A DNA stretch of 64,000 nucleotides from Theocolax elegans (GCA_026168455.1 CM047427.1:41388846-41452845), one strand, 5' to 3'. Positions 23,146 through 33,878 are shown, numbered from the stretch's first letter. Notes: generated by a model not told the origin, from the letters alone. Program-made: numbers and translations.

Positions 23146-23709
23146 AAGGACAATATAAAACTCTCTATAAAATAATACAAACAATATAAACTATTATGAG
23201 AAAAAGAACGAAACAAGCATACGTTAAAAATACAATATGTACATTCATAGTAGCGAGAAGTATCATATGAATATAAGGGTCTATGAGCGCGAAGATCGAT
23301 GTAAACATGTAGAGGCGTTCGCGAGCGTTGATAGTAACTCGGGAGTTGTATTGGATGCTAGCGCCGCTTATCGAGTGCTTACGTAAACCTAGTATCCACG
23401 CGCTTACATATTTTCTGGAGCGCTGGAGTGTACCATGGTGTACTCGGGATCTCGGGTGTGGTATAGAAAATTTGGAAACAGTCGGTAATATTCATGAGCT
23501 CTCAAGAGCTCTTAAAAGTTCTTAGTAGCATTTGAGAGTAATCGAGACTGCTAGGCTGAGATCTCCAGTACAGTTACTGAAAAATAGCCCTAGACTATTT
23601 TTACTGCGCAGGAGGGATGTGCGTATAATATACGCGAAATTTTATGCAAATGTTGATGCCAATAAAGGCATTATAAGTGCAAAATATGAGGCATGCATTT
23701 AATAATTAA
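23146..23709. other. No gene seen; GC-richer patch 23280-23650
   Basis: 23280-23650 is richer in GC than its surroundings (GAGGCGTTCGCGAGCGTTG, GCGCTGGAGTGTACCATGG) and ends near AATAAAGGC. It may be an LTR or another regulatory end of an unidentified element, but no second copy is in the window. Confidence 0.3.
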
Positions 23710-26484
23710 CCTTTAGACTACCGGCATTTTTGCCTTATAAATTGATATTTTTGATGTGCAAAATTTATACATAAAAACACCTCATATATCTAGAGTAATT
23801 GTCAAGGTCACAGGTGGCTCATATGTCAGCCAGTCCGGCTGGCAACGGTCGGGTGAATGTTAAAAATTAAAAAATTTTTTATATTACTATATATTAATTT
23901 TTAACAGAATTTTCTTGATATTACAATGTAATAAGACCCCAAAAATACTTCTTTAGTTACCAATAAAACCGTAAGCATCCCAACTACCCCTAGCGAGGGG
24001 GTGAAAATTTCGAAAATTCATTAGTAGGCTGGTTTGGATTTTTTCTACGATGTTTTCTCGTAAAACACACTGTAACATGTGTAAAGCATACCCTGAAGTT
24101 TGTCCCAACCTATGGAGGTGCCAAAACTACCCTAGCGAGAGGGTGATTTTTTTAGCGAACGTTCTCGAAGACTGAAATATTCGACAAATTTGTGTACAAT
24201 GTGTAAGAAATTTATTAGCAATATTCATATTTTACATATCTAAAACACTTTCCTTCTGCTAGACCCAGAGCTAACGACGTGGACGTAGAAAGTAATGTAG
24301 CTCAATTTTTTTTTATTTTTAAATTTTTTTTATTTTTTTTTTATTTTTTTATTTTTTATTTGTATTTTTAGTTTTATATAATTTTAGTCTATAATATTTT
24401 TTTCGTATGAAATTCTTCAAAACAAGATGCAATACAAAGAGCAACATCACAAGTTGAACATATAAAAAAACTCTGAGATCTGTTTTGTTTCAGAGAACAT
24501 AAATGACATCTTTTTCTTTTATCGATTTTTTTTGGAAAATGCCGACCTACTAATCGAGAAGGTGTTGCAACATTTCGGGCTTCTTTATGTACATCAAGAT
24601 TCAGTAATGCTCTTATAACTCGTACACGAAAGGTTGGAAATGATATTTTACCATTTTTTATTTTATAAAGAGCATGAGCGTTGCATAAAGCTAAATCGAT
24701 CAAATGTAAAAATAATTTTTTATACCATTTCATAGATTTCCTCACTGTTTCAGTCAAAGCCAATTGCTTATCGATAAGATCTATGCCACCCATATGTTTA
24801 TGTGTCAATTTGGTTTGATTTTTTCATCCCCTGTAAGATAATGTCTTTTACCTGTTGAAGAAAATTCAAGCTCATGGATACTTATGATTATGTGAACATC
24901 CTTTTTATCTTTTCACTTTATCGCAAGCCAGGTCTCAGTATGGGCAACTTGTACTTCATTTTTTTCTAACTTTTCGTTTATAACATGCATTCCTTTTCTA
25001 TTTGACTTTACTGTACCGCATATTCCTGTATCACGATCGTGCAAAAATTCAGCTAACTGAGGAGATGAGTACCAATTATCTATCCACATAACGTGACCTT
25101 TGAAAAAGAAGGGTTGCAAAAATTGAGCAACTATATCTCCTGTTATGCCCAAGCCAAACTTATCATAATCCGTATCTGCTCCAGTATAAATAACAAAATC
25201 TATGATATATCCAGATTGTCAGTCAACTATTTCAAACAGTTTTATACCTTTTCATCGGTAAATATTGTTTGAATTTGAGTCTTCCTTTCCACAGCATCAA
25301 ACTCTCATCAATGCACAAATTTTTTCCAGGATTCAAACTTTTTCTAAACTTATCTTTCAGATAATCTGCAATAGGTTTGATTTTTTTAGACAGTGATTTA
25401 CTACTACTGAATTATCTTGAAAATGTAAAAATCGTAATATCTGCTGATATCTATTACGAGACATTGTTTGATTGAAAATTGGAGTATAAAGCAAAGTATC
25501 AGTGCTCCAATAATCATTTAGTTGACCTTTTCGAACATGTCCCATTAGAATTGAAAGATCCAAAAAATTTTTAAACTCTTCAACCGTCAGATCTATCCGA
25601 TTTGAGATTGAAAAAGATTGGTTTCCTTCACAATCGTTTCGAGGATATTCAAATCGATGAAATTTTCAAAATAATTTATTGGTTCATTGCCTTCCAAATC
25701 AATATTTTCATTTATGCCTCCTACACCAGTAAAATCTTTTATTGATGGATAAAAATCAGTATCATAAATAATTTCCCCTAATGATGTAAAGTCCGGATCC
25801 TCCAAATCTACATCCGAAATATCAAAATTATCGTCGTTAGCTTCATCTGGTTCAGATTCATCACTACTCCATGGATCAGGATCAGCCATTTTAGTATTTT
25901 CTTCTATTCCTACTTCAAAAGATTTTATGAAAAAACGATGACTTTCTCTTATACCTTTTGAAACGCAAATTGCTTGCGGATAGAGTTTTAGCGCTATCCC
26001 TCCAGCGGATGATGCGTGAAATGCGAGCATACTGAAAGGTATACTTCACCTAATTTCAGGATACATTTTACAGATTTTATAGCGTATTTCCGAAAAAAAT
26101 CATGTAAAAAGTCAATAACCACCTAATAACGAATTTTTGAAAATTTCACCCCCTTGCTAGTAGTAGAGAGGTAGTTTCGATATTTCAATCAATAGCGGAA
26201 AATTTAGGGCATATTTTACGCATCTTCCAGCGTGTTTACGGAAAAAAAAAGTTTAGGACATATTTCACAAATTTTACAGGTTATTTACTAACAAAATTTC
26301 AGTAAAAAGTTCAATAACGATGACAAGTTCAATAACGAGTTTTTAAATATTTCACCCCCAGCTGTATACTTTAGAGATCAGAGAGCCTACTTGTTGAGAA
26401 AAATGCATTAAAATATCTATATCCATTATTAGAGCTATAATTTTATTACTGTCCCATATATGAGCCATGCCGGCAGTCTAAAGG
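23710..26484 (-). mobile_element. piggyBac element with both ends and TTAA flanks, 2775 bp
   Basis: Terminal inverted repeats CCTTTAGACTACCGGCAT (23710) and ATGCCGGCAGTCTAAAGG (to 26484) differ at one position and are bordered on both sides by TTAA (23706-23709, 26485-26488), the piggyBac target site. The transposase lies on the minus strand inside (24389-25889). A palindromic TCATATATGAGCC-like subterminal motif is present near the right end. The DNA structure looks complete but the gene is broken, so it could move only if a related transposase were supplied elsewhere. Confidence 0.93.
24389..25889 (-). pseudogene. piggyBac transposase of the TTAA-flanked element, broken
   Basis: Start taken at the ATG at 25889 (MADPDPWSSDESEPDEAND), an acidic N-terminus typical of the family. 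The next piece (25357-25563) has GHVRKGQLNDYWSTD and MSRNRYQQILRFLHF. A region with the first catalytic Asp follows (IVD followed by a TGA at ~25216 and then a YTGAD motif). 24913-25152 has MWIDNWYSSPQLAEFL (second Asp). 24389-24808 has HMGGIDLIDKQLA (third Asp region), then a C-terminal cysteine cluster CHLC...CSTC...C. At least four stops or shifts separate the pieces. Confidence 0.88.
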
Positions 26485-27012
26485 TTAAAAAAAACTAATA
26501 TAAGAGTATATGTACAAAGCTTATTATGTTAAATAAAAGTATGTATTATTAATAAATTTTTTAGTTTACTTTAATAATTCAATCAGTTTAATCAAGTTGA
26601 TAATTTAATTTATATTTAAATTTTTAATTGTTTTATTGCATTAATGTACAAAAAGTTTAGTTTATCGATGAGATTTTAGACTTTTAAAAGAGAGACATTT
26701 TTTTAAGCTTATAATATGGTTTCTGTAATTTTAGTTAATAATTACATTTAATAGTCTTTGATTACTCCCTGCTCCCCAAAGGTCTGTCGTAGTCTATTTG
26801 TCAGTTCGCCCGGGGTGTTTCCTTTGGACTTTGCACGAATAAATACAGAGCCGTCTTATCTTCGTAACTCTCCTGATGTCTATTTTATTGTATGGGTCTT
26901 CGATTGTACGTAGCGTCCGTCCTGCGTCCGTGAATATCTTGCCAACCTGTAGAACGATAAGGATGGTCTCTCCCTGTTGTATCGAGTATCTGCCTTTTAA
27001 TGGTCTTGACTT
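26485..27012. other. No gene proven; faint coding-like patch on the minus strand
   Basis: 26485-26755 is AT-rich. 26760-27000 is GC-richer, and its minus strand reads a retroelement Gag-like scrap (LYLFVQSPKETPGELTNRL) in one frame for about 40 codons. Too short to assign. Confidence 0.3.
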
Positions 27013-27345
27013 TATTTATCTATATTATTAAAAAAATTTCGTCGCCGCCGCCGCCGCTGTTTCAGAAATTTCTGAAGAATTTCTGGTATAACAAGATAAG
27101 TCCCTGTGGCCTCACGTACATATAATATGACGTGTAATCACGTGATTATTACGGGTGGTCGCAAAATGGACAGTATGTTCCATTAGACTCTACAACTATC
27201 TATATTATTAAAATCTATATTATTAAAAAGATTTCGTCGTCGCCAACGCCGCCGCTATTCAGAAATTTTCTGAATTCGTGGTACAGAGTGGTCGCGAAAT
27301 AGAGAGTATGTCCCATTAGACTCTACATCTATGTACATTATTAAA
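27013..27345. repeat. Duplicated Helitron-like ends (about two copies)
   Basis: ATCTATATTATTAAAAAAAT followed by TTCGTCGCCGCCG, TTTCAGAAATTTCTGA and CCATTAGACTCTACA occurs twice (from ~27018 and ~27216), with an extra ATCTATATTATTAAA between them. TC followed by TATATTATTAAA is like the 5' terminus of many insect Helitrons. No CTRR 3' end or Rep/helicase gene is visible, so the class is tentative. Confidence 0.4.
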
Positions 27346-27840
27346 AAATTTTCATGGTTCAGGGTGGTTTTTTCAATAATGTGTGGGACTTATTAAAAAA
27401 AAGTCTATTCTATTTCTGTTTTTCAAACAGCTGCGGTGGTGATCGCTGGACGTAAAATTGGAATATCCAGGGTGGTCTTTTTCAATCGTATGCTTTACAG
27501 CTTGTAGGCGTAATGGGACTTATGTATCAGTGTACGTTGGACTCGAAATGCAGGCTATTAAACATTTGAATTCTAAATTTTAACTCGAGCGTGGGTGTCT
27601 GTGGGTTGATGTGTCTATAATACATGATACATGAGTGTGTGAGATACTGACTGATTCAAAAGTGGCCTTATAGACAAAATTTTAATAAACAGGGTGATCT
27701 TTTTGAATCATATTTTGCCACTTATGTATACGTAATGGGATTTATGCGTGGGTGGATGTGCATGTAAAACGTGAAACTTGAGTGTGTAAGGATGGATAGG
27801 TGCATGTATGTGTAGGAAGGATATGTTGGTGTGTGAGGGT
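27346..27840. other. Non-coding, repeated GGGTGGTCTTTTTC motif
   Basis: The phrase (C)AGGGTG(G/A)TCTTTTT followed by a T-rich stretch recurs at ~27358, 27468 and 27690, each time near an AATGGGACTTATG-like string. It looks like an internally repetitive non-autonomous element. No ORF. Confidence 0.4.
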
Positions 27841-29485
27841 AGACATTATACCCCCTTGCAAAAGCAGACAGTCCACCGAGTGTGGGACTTGGTAGGAGCA
27901 AACTACCAATACCCAATAAACCCACATATCTCTGTTCGCAACGAAACAAGCCCGGAACTGTTATTCGCATTACTTCAGACTGGGCGGCTATCCTTGCGTG
28001 TCCAGAAACACATTCACTCTTATTCTTCCATACTCAATCTTTCAGACATCCATCCACATTCTTGTTCCGTAGCACATTCGTTACGTATTCCACGATCAAC
28101 CGTCACTTGCCAGCGTTCGTCGTCATCACGTATGTCACGTTTTCTGGCGTGATCGCTCCTGTGCCAGGTTCTAGTTTCTGACGCTGTTTGGTCCAACGTT
28201 CGCAGGCAAAGAACGTATATTCTGCATCGTCGTACGCCCAGCCGCAGTAAATGCAATGTGGTGATGCAAGCATACCCATCCAGACATAAAGGGGATGACC
28301 CTACGCGTATATCGTCCGTGTGGGGTCTTTATCCACCCAGACTGGCTAAGTTCCAACGTATGCATTTGTTCTTCCGTTACAGCGTCTACTCTACCCATTT
28401 TCCTGCTTTGCGCGTATGCGCGCTCACGTTCCGTCGCAGGTAGGTCGATCGGAATCACACACGCGATTACGGGTGCAGCGTTTTCCGCCACCGTCCAATA
28501 TGCTCACACGATCCTCAACGCGCCCGTCCATTGTAAACTCGTTATCAACTTCGCCCGATCATTCACGTGTACCGCGTCAGCCCAAATCTCTGCGCCGTAA
28601 AACATAATCGAGTGGGTAACGTTCATCGGTAATCTCCGTATGCTCGGTCTCGGTCTATTCGTATTGGTCATAAGTCTGCTCAAAACTTTTGTCTTTGCCG
28701 CTGCTTATTGGGTCACCGTACGTATGCGAGGTCAGAAACTTAGCTTTGTATCTAGAGTCATCCCCAGATACTTGACCTCACTCCTAGTCACCACTTGTTC
28801 AGCCCAACCATCAATGGTTTACCTGTGTTTATTCTACGCCTGCCCAGTAGCAGAAACTCTGTTTTTTACGGCGCGAGCTTCATCCACTTGTTAATCCGTC
28901 GCATAAGCTGGTTCAGTTTGAGCTGAATCAGGTGGGTGTCGCGGGCCGCTATGATAGTCGCAACGTCATCTGCATAAGCAACAAGAAATGTGTTCGTCAG
29001 CAGGTCTAGTCATAGTAGACAGTCCTACAGTCAATTCCAGAAGTCAGGTCCCAAGATAGAACGTTGGGCGAACCCCGCATTTATTCGTAGTTTTCTTTGT
29101 CCATCCGTAGTTTCATAAATGAGCTATCGGTTCTAAAAGTAGTCCCTCACAACCCGGAGAAGGTAGTCGGGCTGCTTCCAGTGCGTCCAGGATATCAAGC
29201 CACCTCGTCGAGTTTAAGTCATTGCGGACGTCGAGCGTCACCGAGAAGACCAGTGGTTTGGTCTCATGGTAGCTCTGGTTCCGCGTGCTAAAAGTGTTTT
29301 TGACTACGTCTATTGCTCCAATGGACTAGCGTCCCTTTCGGAATTCGTACTGTCGGTCAGCTAACTTGCCTGCGTCTTCTACCACCTATAATAGTATTGG
29401 TCGTAGCATGTACTCGTACAGCTTTCCATCCGTGCTAAGCAGGCTAAGGGCCTGTGGGAAGACGGGTTTTCGAAAACCCCCTTAC
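27841..29485 (-). pseudogene. R1-like LINE: RT, C-terminal domain and 3' UTR, 5'-truncated
   Basis: Minus-strand remnant related to the elements at 32-37 kb. Going 5' to 3': SSHRPLSLL and GKLYEYMLRP (~29440), LADRQYEFRKG, TLDVRNDLNSTRW (~29220), a GFAQRSILGPDFW-like block, then an intact YADDVATIIAARD (~28960-28990) and KYLGMTLD. The C-terminal part (28171-28491) has VIACVIPIDLPATERERAY and SGWIKTPHGRYTRRVIP. The Cys motif reads CIYCGW...AEYTFFAC, with Tyr at the usual His. The 3' UTR shares AACAGTTCCGGGCT with 33.69 kb. Many frame breaks. Confidence 0.85.
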
Positions 29486-29507
29486 ATTTACTTATCGACG
29501 CCCCGTA

Positions 29508-29703
29508 CGAAAAATAGCACCATTCACGAGGCTAGTCGAATACTAGCACGGTTGGAAGAAGCCTGCCGAAAAATATCACTGCTTATGATGCGGTAACGAA
29601 GATTAGCACCACACGCCAATGGCTTCGCGAAAAACAACACCGTTCGTTGAGCGCAACATGAAAACTAGCACCGCAAGCCGATGTCTTGGCGAATAACAAC
29701 ACC
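29508..29703. repeat. Seven regularly spaced 14-mers (30-31 bp period)
   Basis: A 14-base motif, consensus CGAAAAnTAGCACC, occurs at 29508, 29537, 29567, 29597, 29628, 29659 and 29690. The intervals are 29, 30, 30, 31, 31 and 31, and the 15-17-base spacers between copies are unrelated to each other. The spacing is close to three helical turns. It lies directly upstream (in the minus sense) of the R1-like RT fragment. No Cas genes or CRISPR features exist in this eukaryotic context. A protein-binding array or degenerate minisatellite is more plausible. Confidence 0.75.
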
Positions 29704-30391
29704 CATATCCCTCTCCCGGCACGTGTCGCGTGCGACGCCTTCAGTATCTACCTGCTAATGATACTGATTAATAATGTTATTAATCGTGCGCGAGTTCCGA
29801 AGAAAGTGAAGTGAAGTTTGTCTGGTCACTGGATATTAATGTGTTGCAGATTGTTATTGTAATCAATTTTGTTTAATAAATAAAAAAAACAAAAACGAAA
29901 AAAACAAATTTTTTTTAAAAAGTTTCCCTAAACCTGTTATCTTTTTTTTAATTGTTTTGCTAAAAAGAAAACATCGTGGAAGACATGGACGAGCAAAGTA
30001 AGTATAAACTACATAAATATAAAAAAATAAAATAAAATAACTAAATATAACATAAAATAAAATAATATAAAATAACAAAATGTAACATAAAATAAATTCA
30101 TATAAAATAACTGTATATAATATAAAATAAAATCATATTTTGTATGAATATTCTTATTATTTAAATCTCATATTTAATAAATCTCCGTTTATTGTTATCA
30201 TTATATTATAATTATATTGATTTAACACACTTATTTTAAACGTAGAACTAGAATCGGAAACATTAAAGTTAGACATAATTAAGTAAACAAAGCTCACTTT
30301 GATTTGCTGTGTAGCTGATAGAATATTTCGTAACTGTCTACCAAATATGTCTAATGTTTATAATTAGTTTTTAAATAATAATGTTAATATC

Positions 30392-30426
<35 letters not shown>

Positions 30427-30477
30427 TAGTTTTTAATTGTTTTGGTAATATACTTTTCACAATTATTATATTTTCAG
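29704..30477. other. No gene seen; AT-rich with (AAT)n
   Basis: Includes AT-rich quasi-repeats of AAAATAA/AATATAA (30000-30130) and a perfect (AAT)n tract at ~30392-30422. The end supplies the TTTTCAG acceptor of the gene at 30478. Confidence 0.5.
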
Positions 30478-31808
30478 ACATATTCTACCCATCAAACGAA
30501 ATAAAAATTAATAAAATCCTTCATGATAATAATATTGAGCCACCAAACGACAGTTTACTATTAGGTAATTATAAATAATATAATTATAACATTATTATTG
30601 TATTTTATTCAATATTTGTTTTAATTCTTTTTATAAGATATATCTTTTAATAAGCCAAATTCACAAGAAAGTTCATCATCAGAAAATGTCAAAATGACTG
30701 AGACGAATAATTCCTGTAATAATTTTTTAAAAAGGGCAACCAAGAGAAAAGAAATACGTGTCAATCGTGTAACACGGAAAATAATTAGAAACATTAATAA
30801 TACTTTTGATCGACGAGCAAAAAAGGCACGAGCTGAAGGGAAAGAGGGTACTGGGCGAAACTTCATTCCGATAGTTGCTCGATCAATGATAGATCCGTGT
30901 TTAACCTTTAGACTGCCGGACTGGCTCATATATGAGCCACCTGTGACCTTGACAACTACTCTAGAGATATGAGGTGTTTTTATGTATAAATTTTGCACAT
31001 CAAAAATATCAATTTATAAGGCAAAAATGCCGGCAGTCTAAAGGTTAAATTCTTGTAAGTCAAAATGCTCTGAAAAGTTTGATAAACTAGATCGTCAAAA
31101 AGCTTTTGACTTTTTCTGACAATTGGGTGACAAGCAAAAACAATAGGAATGCTTAAATAAATGAATTTATTACGACTTCAGATGCTATTATTGAATGAAT
31201 TTGTACGAGTTTGTAAAACAATGTTCCTCAACACATTAGGTATTATTACCCTGTTCAAATTTAATTACGATTTCTTTAATTTCTAAAAAATATAAAAATA
31301 TGAGTTCATTATTTTAAGCATAATACAGTAAAAAAATGTTAAAACAAATTTTGTTTATAAAAGAAATTAAAAATATATAAAGCTTAACAGTAAAACTTAA
31401 TTTTGTTTATATTTTAGTAAAAATTTTTTTATACAATTTTTTTTATAGATATCTCTTATTAGTGGGTGCGTACAGCAAGAAAAAAACTAGCAGAAGCTGA
31501 CGTAACTGGAGTACTTGTAGGTGATAAAAGAGGGACCCATAGTAATCGGCCAAATGCATATACAGATTATGTAAAGACCGAAGCGATAAATCATATTGCG
31601 AGTTTTTCAGCTATTGACAGTCACTACTGTCGCGAAACCACGCCACGAAAATTTTTAGATGAAGGTTTGTCCATTTCGCGGATGTACCGAATGTATGTCG
31701 AACAAGTTGGATCAGAAAAAGATCATTCTCAGCTCGTTAGCAAAAATATGCATGAACAGTTATTTAATTCTAAATTCAACTATGGATTCAACACGCCAAA
31801 AAAGACTG
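30478..31808 (+). pseudogene. Uncharacterised 'SHYCR' family gene with phase-1 introns
   Basis: At least three exons. Exon a is 30478-30564 (FYPSNEIKINKILHDNN; acceptor TTTTCAG, donor GTAATT). Exon b starts at 30638 (SSSSENVKMTETNNSC, basic TKRKEIRVNRVTRK, then CSEKFDKLDRQ after the MITE). Exon c is 31449-31808 (RTARKKLAEADVTGVLVGDKRG, SFSAIDSHYCRETTPRKFLD, ISRMYRMYVEQ, FNYGFNTPKKT; donor GGTAATT). Every junction identified uses phase 1 (split Asp codon). I recall similar unnamed, multicopy proteins in insects but know no function. Broken by a TAG at the start of exon c, stops after the MITE, and the MITE at 30905-31044. A domesticated gene or a transposon ORF are both possible. Confidence 0.55.
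30905..31044. mobile_element. piggyBac-derived MITE, 140 bp, TTAA flanks
   Basis: Ends CCTTTAGACTGCCGG and CCGGCAGTCTAAAGG, flanked by TTAA at 30901-30904 and 31045-31048. Its right-hand ~125 bases, reversed, are nearly identical to the left end of the 23710-26484 element, and it keeps no coding sequence. It also holds the 16-bp palindrome GGCTCATATATGAGCC. It sits inside exon b of the surrounding gene and breaks it. Confidence 0.95.
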
Positions 31809-31879
31809 GTAATTTTACTCTAAAATAAAATTGCATTTTTAAAAAAAAAGACAATTAAAAAACAATTAATAACAGCTAA

Positions 31880-31909
31880 TAAATTAATAATAATAATAAT
31901 AAAAATAAT
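31880..31909. repeat. (TAA)n microsatellite, left target flank
   Basis: AATTAATAATAATAATAATAAAAATAAT directly before the first base of the R1-like element (CCGCGCGGGG). Confidence 0.85.
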
Positions 31910-33826
31910 CCGCGCGGGGTGTCCTGTCCCCGTATGCGACGCGTCCCCCGGGTGGCGGATGGGGGAATGCTCGTCACTCCAGCGTGAAGGGTAGAGGTGA
32001 AATAAAATAATCTCCGTGGACCACACAGTACAACCAGAAGTATGAGCAAGCGAGATGAAAACATACTACCCCAAGCGGGCAACTCCAAACTAGGAGTGAA
32101 TCCCGTCGTCGATTCCGATCGGGACAAAGCCCCGGTGGCCGGCGCTGGCCTCATGGATTTTGGGGGAGGCCACAAACCGCTTAGTTCTAACATCACGTCA
32201 GAGGTGGGGTCCTCGAAAGAAAACCCCCAACAGCAGCCGCTATCCCAGATGCTGAGTCTTGCTTCTGCAAGCAGGTTACGAAGCGGCAGCGTCACCAGCA
32301 TTGGTAGCGCCATCAGCGGCATCTCTGCCTATAGCAGAAAATCTCAAGAGGAGATAGAAGTGTTCCGTAAGGAATACAAGAAGGTGGAGAAGGCGCAGGA
32401 GGAGATCGACTCCACTTACGACCATCTGAAAAAAGAACTTCAGGCAATGTTGGCAGCTTGTGCAAAGCAGCCTAACATTTCCATGGTCGTCAACACAGGG
32501 CTGAAAACCGTAGACGCTCTTGTACAAGAGCTCTACGGGAAAACGAAGAAGATGTCTTTAGCAGTCGATGATTACAAGTGCCAAGTCGAGGATTCTCGAG
32601 TTGGCCACGAGAATCGTCGGCGGCCTAAGAGAAGAGGCATCATTGCTAAAGCCGTCATCGCGGCTACAGCTAAGATACAGGCTCAAAAGAGGAGTAGGGA
32701 GGGCCCTCAAAGCCCACCCGAGGCCTCTAAAAGCCGTAAGAAGAAGAAACCTCGCAAGGAGGTGCCACCACCTGGTAAGGACAAGGAGCAATCCAAGTCC
32801 AAGCCTGTGGTGGAAAAGAAGAAGCCAACGGTTAAGTCGGGACAGGCGCCTCTTGACAGGAGAAAGCGCCAGAAGGCGCCGGTATCCATCCTGGTGGTCA
32901 AAATCGCGATGGACCGAACGTTTGCTGAAGTTCTGGGGAAGCTTCGAAAGGAAGTGAATCCGGACGACAGTGGCGCGCAGGTTCTGAGTGTGCGGCCCAC
33001 AGGGCGGGGGGACGTCCTGCTTCGGCTAGGCAAAAAAACCGATGCGGCAGTATTCGCAGAGAAAGTGCGTACTGCTACCCAAGGAATGGGAGAAGTTCGA
33101 GTCCGAGATCGAAGGGTTACCCTTGAGATCAGAGACCTGGACGCTCTCACAACGAGGGACGAAGTGGTGGCAGCCCTAAATAAAGTGCTTACTTCGTCGC
33201 CTGAGGGCCGAGAGGTGACGCTTTTGGGCATAAACCGCAGTCAACAGAAGACAGCCATCGTGAAGCTGGATCACGAGAGCGCTGACAAGCTGAAGTCGAT
33301 GCGGCATCTCTGCGTCGGCTTCGTAAGCTGTCGCGTTCGGGATCGAGTCTTGGTCGAGAGGTGCTATCGGTGCCTAGACTTCGGCCACACGAAACGGAAT
33401 TGTAAGGGAGTGGACAGGTCCTCGTCGTGCTACAAGTGCGGCGAGCCTGGACACAACCTTAAGAATTGCAAGAGCGCTCCCAAATGCTTTCTTTGTCCAT
33501 CAAAGGATGCTGAGGGAGTGTCTCACGTGGCGGGGTACGGAGCCTGTGCCACCTTTAGGCGCGCGCTCGATACCGCCAGAAAGGCCGCTTTACGATAATT
33601 GGCAGTCTCATCGAGGGAGGAAAGAAGAAACAGGATCGACCGAATTGACGCATGTCACAAGACACGCCTCCCAGCTTGAAGTAATGTGAAAAACAGTTCC
33701 GGGCTGGGCAGGTGAAAGCGTTGTGTTTGGAGTTTTAGCCGGTAAGAATCCGGCACTGGCGACGAGTGCGGACCCTCGTCGTCGTCTTATGTAAGATTTC
33801 TCCAGTTTCCCACGAAAAAAAAAAAA

Positions 33827-33828
<2 letters not shown>
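31910..33828 (+). mobile_element. R1-like LINE, ORF1-only deletion derivative
   Basis: GC-rich insertion with a 132-bp 5' UTR, a full ORF1, and then directly the element's own 3' region (33599-33812, with ACAGTTCCGGGCTGGG also found in the 28-kb R1-like copy) and a 14-A tail. The whole endonuclease-RT frame is missing; only a short C-terminal-like piece may remain before ~33690. (TAA)n lies on both sides, pointing to insertion into that microsatellite. Confidence 0.8.
32042..33598 (+). CDS. R1-like ORF1 protein (Gag-like, three zinc knuckles), intact frame
   Basis: 518 codons without a break, ATG at 32042. The RNA-binding ORF1 protein would coat the element RNA and escort it to target DNA. 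The N-terminus is Ser/Gly-rich. Residues ~100-160 are predicted helical (EEIEVFRKEYKKVEKAQEE). A Lys/Arg/Pro-rich basic stretch lies at ~200-280 (KSRKKKKPRKEVPPP). An ORF1 domain follows (TFAEVLGKLRKEVNPDDSG, RRVTLEIRDLDALTTRDEV). Then CYRCLDFGHTKRNC, CYKCGEPGHNLKNC and CFLCPSKDAEGVSHVAGYGAC. Typical length for R1-group ORF1. It differs clearly from the ORF1 at 34.7 kb, so it belongs to a separate subfamily. Confidence 0.85.
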   Translation: MSKRDENILPQAGNSKLGVNPVVDSDRDKAPVAGAGLMDFGGGHKPLSSNITSEVGSSKENPQQQPLSQMLSLASASRLRSGSVTSIGSAISGISAYSRKSQEEIEVFRKEYKKVEKAQEEIDSTYDHLKKELQAMLAACAKQPNISMVVNTGLKTVDALVQELYGKTKKMSLAVDDYKCQVEDSRVGHENRRRPKRRGIIAKAVIAATAKIQAQKRSREGPQSPPEASKSRKKKKPRKEVPPPGKDKEQSKSKPVVEKKKPTVKSGQAPLDRRKRQKAPVSILVVKIAMDRTFAEVLGKLRKEVNPDDSGAQVLSVRPTGRGDVLLRLGKKTDAAVFAEKVRTATQGMGEVRVRDRRVTLEIRDLDALTTRDEVVAALNKVLTSSPEGREVTLLGINRSQQKTAIVKLDHESADKLKSMRHLCVGFVSCRVRDRVLVERCYRCLDFGHTKRNCKGVDRSSSCYKCGEPGHNLKNCKSAPKCFLCPSKDAEGVSHVAGYGACATFRRALDTARKAALR

Positions 33829-33858
<30 letters not shown>

Positions 33859-33878
33859 ATAATAATAATAATAATAAT

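Noticed and set aside
23280..23650. LTR or promoter of an unknown element
   Set aside because: GC-richer with an AATAAA-like end, but no second copy, primer site or target duplication in the window.
26760..27000. Gag-like or LINE ORF fragment on the minus strand
   Set aside because: Only ~40 suggestive codons split over frames; insufficient to call.
29508..29703. CRISPR array
   Set aside because: Repeats are only 14 bases and variable, spacers 15-17 bases, with no leader or Cas genes, and the context is an insect transposon region.
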